From JAJZJT01 sp049964655 (GTDB lineage Bacteria > Actinomycetota > Acidimicrobiia > Acidimicrobiales > RAAP-2), in NCBI GenBank assembly GCA_049964655.1, contig JBMFXC010000103.1, positions 1 through 5,575 on the forward strand: a stretch of 5,575 nt of DNA, read 5' to 3'. Of the stretch, positions 4,951 to 5,575 are shown in pieces. The notes beneath the pieces were generated by a model. It worked only from the letters and a program-made list of their open reading frames with translations. It made no database searches and was not told the origin of the DNA. How positions within the stretch are numbered: the first letter of the stretch is position 1; each line of letters opens with the position of its first letter. Position numbers and translations under genes: made by a program.

Positions 4951-5575
4951 CGGTGCTCCCGGCGTGGCGACCGACAGGAACGACACGTGGGCGTCGAGGG
5001 CCGCCGGTGCCGAGGATCGTCGACGGGGGCGACCCGGATCACCCAGGTTGACCCAACCGAGCAGGCGCTCGTTGGCCCCGAGCCCGAAGATCTCCCTGAC
5101 CGCACGCGTGCTGAGGACCGAGGCGCTCTTCCACACCGCGCCGAGGCCCAGCGAGCTGGCAGCCAGGACGACCGCGTACCCTGTGCACGCTGCCGACGCG
5201 ACCTGCTCCCACTCGGCCACCGTCGATCCCGGGTCCACGACGGCCACCAGCACCACGGCGCACGGTGCGGCCAGAGCTTTCGCCCGCATCTTGGCCACCG
5301 CTGCATCAGGCACCCCGTCGCCTCGCTGCTCCACCAGGCCGGAGACCAACGCAGCGCCGAACCGCTCCCGGGCAGCCCCGGACACCACCACGAACCGCCA
5401 CGGCCGGAGCCCGCCGTGATCGGGGACCGTCGTGGCCGCCCGCAGGATGGCGTCGAGCTGCCCGGCGCTCGGTGGACGACCGTCAGGCGCCGGCGCCATC
5501 CGGGCCGCCGTCAGTGCCGCGTAGCCGGCCCCTCGGTCGCCGACCAGCTCCGACCCACCGAGCGACTCCGACCCA
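4924..5575 (-). CDS. YdjA-like nitroreductase family protein, start uncertain
   Basis: 191 residues from ATG 5499. Features shared with E. coli YdjA, from memory: ILRAATTVPDHGGLRPWRF (18-36), AEWEQVASAACTGYAVVLAA (95-114), LGLGAVWKS (117-125) and a late FGLGANERLLGWVNLGDP. These proteins bind FMN and use NAD(P)H to reduce nitro compounds, quinones or unsaturated substrates in the cytoplasm; the true substrate is unknown. Measured from the PDH motif, ATG 5499 would lack the first ~10 residues of YdjA, including the FMN-contacting RRS. The frame stays open upstream to the window edge (reading GYAALTAAR just before the ATG) with no ATG, GTG or TTG, so the real start may lie outside; hence the feature is drawn to the edge. 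If so, the RRS motif is changed to AARMA. There is no clear ribosome-binding site before 5499. The C-terminus (LATDRTGD) and stop lie in the 16-bp tandem array. Confidence 0.82.
   Translation of the reverse strand, partial: GSESLGGSELVGDRGAGYAALTAARMAPAPDGRPPSAGQLDAILRAATTVPDHGGLRPWRFVVVSGAARERFGAALVSGLVEQRGDGVPDAAVAKMRAKALAAPCAVVLVAVVDPGSTVAEWEQVASAACTGYAVVLAASSLGLGAVWKSASVLSTRAVREIFGLGANERLLGWVNLGDPGRPRRRSSAPAALDAHVSFLSVATPGAPLATDRTGD

Overview
The window is very GC-rich, and the codons of its genes strongly favour G or C at the third position. It looks like a chromosomal segment of a high-GC actinobacterium. An Acidimicrobiia-like lineage is my guess from the style of the desaturase and of the membrane-anchored phosphodiester glycosidase-like protein, but no marker gene is present to prove it. 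I see no mobile element, CRISPR array, rRNA or tRNA.

Layout. A minus-strand block runs from about 2442 down to the left edge: a fatty acid desaturase (1297-2442), a NagD-type HAD phosphatase (476-1300) joined to it by a 4-base GTGA overlap, and a phasin-like, PHA-granule-associated protein (start 391, C-terminus cut by the window edge). The phasin gene appears to have its own promoter. A perfect 24-bp palindrome (399-422) covers the spacer between a -35-like and a -10-like element, and the -10 lies 6 bases before the ATG, so the mRNA may be leaderless. Divergent from the desaturase, across a 226-bp control region with a 9-bp-arm inverted repeat, is an unrecognised 153-residue membrane protein (2669-3130). 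It converges on a minus-strand, membrane-anchored NAGPA/phosphodiester glycosidase-like protein (3205-4575). Divergent from that is a 76-residue protein with two CxxC pairs (4655-4885), which converges on a YdjA-like nitroreductase (minus, from 4924 to at least 5499).

The left half has a lipid theme. A desaturase alters membrane acyl chains, and a phasin-type protein coats or regulates storage-polymer granules. The phosphatase between them has no known substrate here. The right half mixes unrelated functions. Both convergent junctions carry short tandem repeats (24-bp period at 3143-3179, 16-bp period at 4896-4950), and the second one encodes the last residues and stop codon of the nitroreductase.

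I do not see a convincing new multi-gene system. The strongest leads are the operator-in-promoter structure ahead of the phasin gene, the 16-bp array over the nitroreductase stop, and a possible frameshift at the end of the glycosidase gene.
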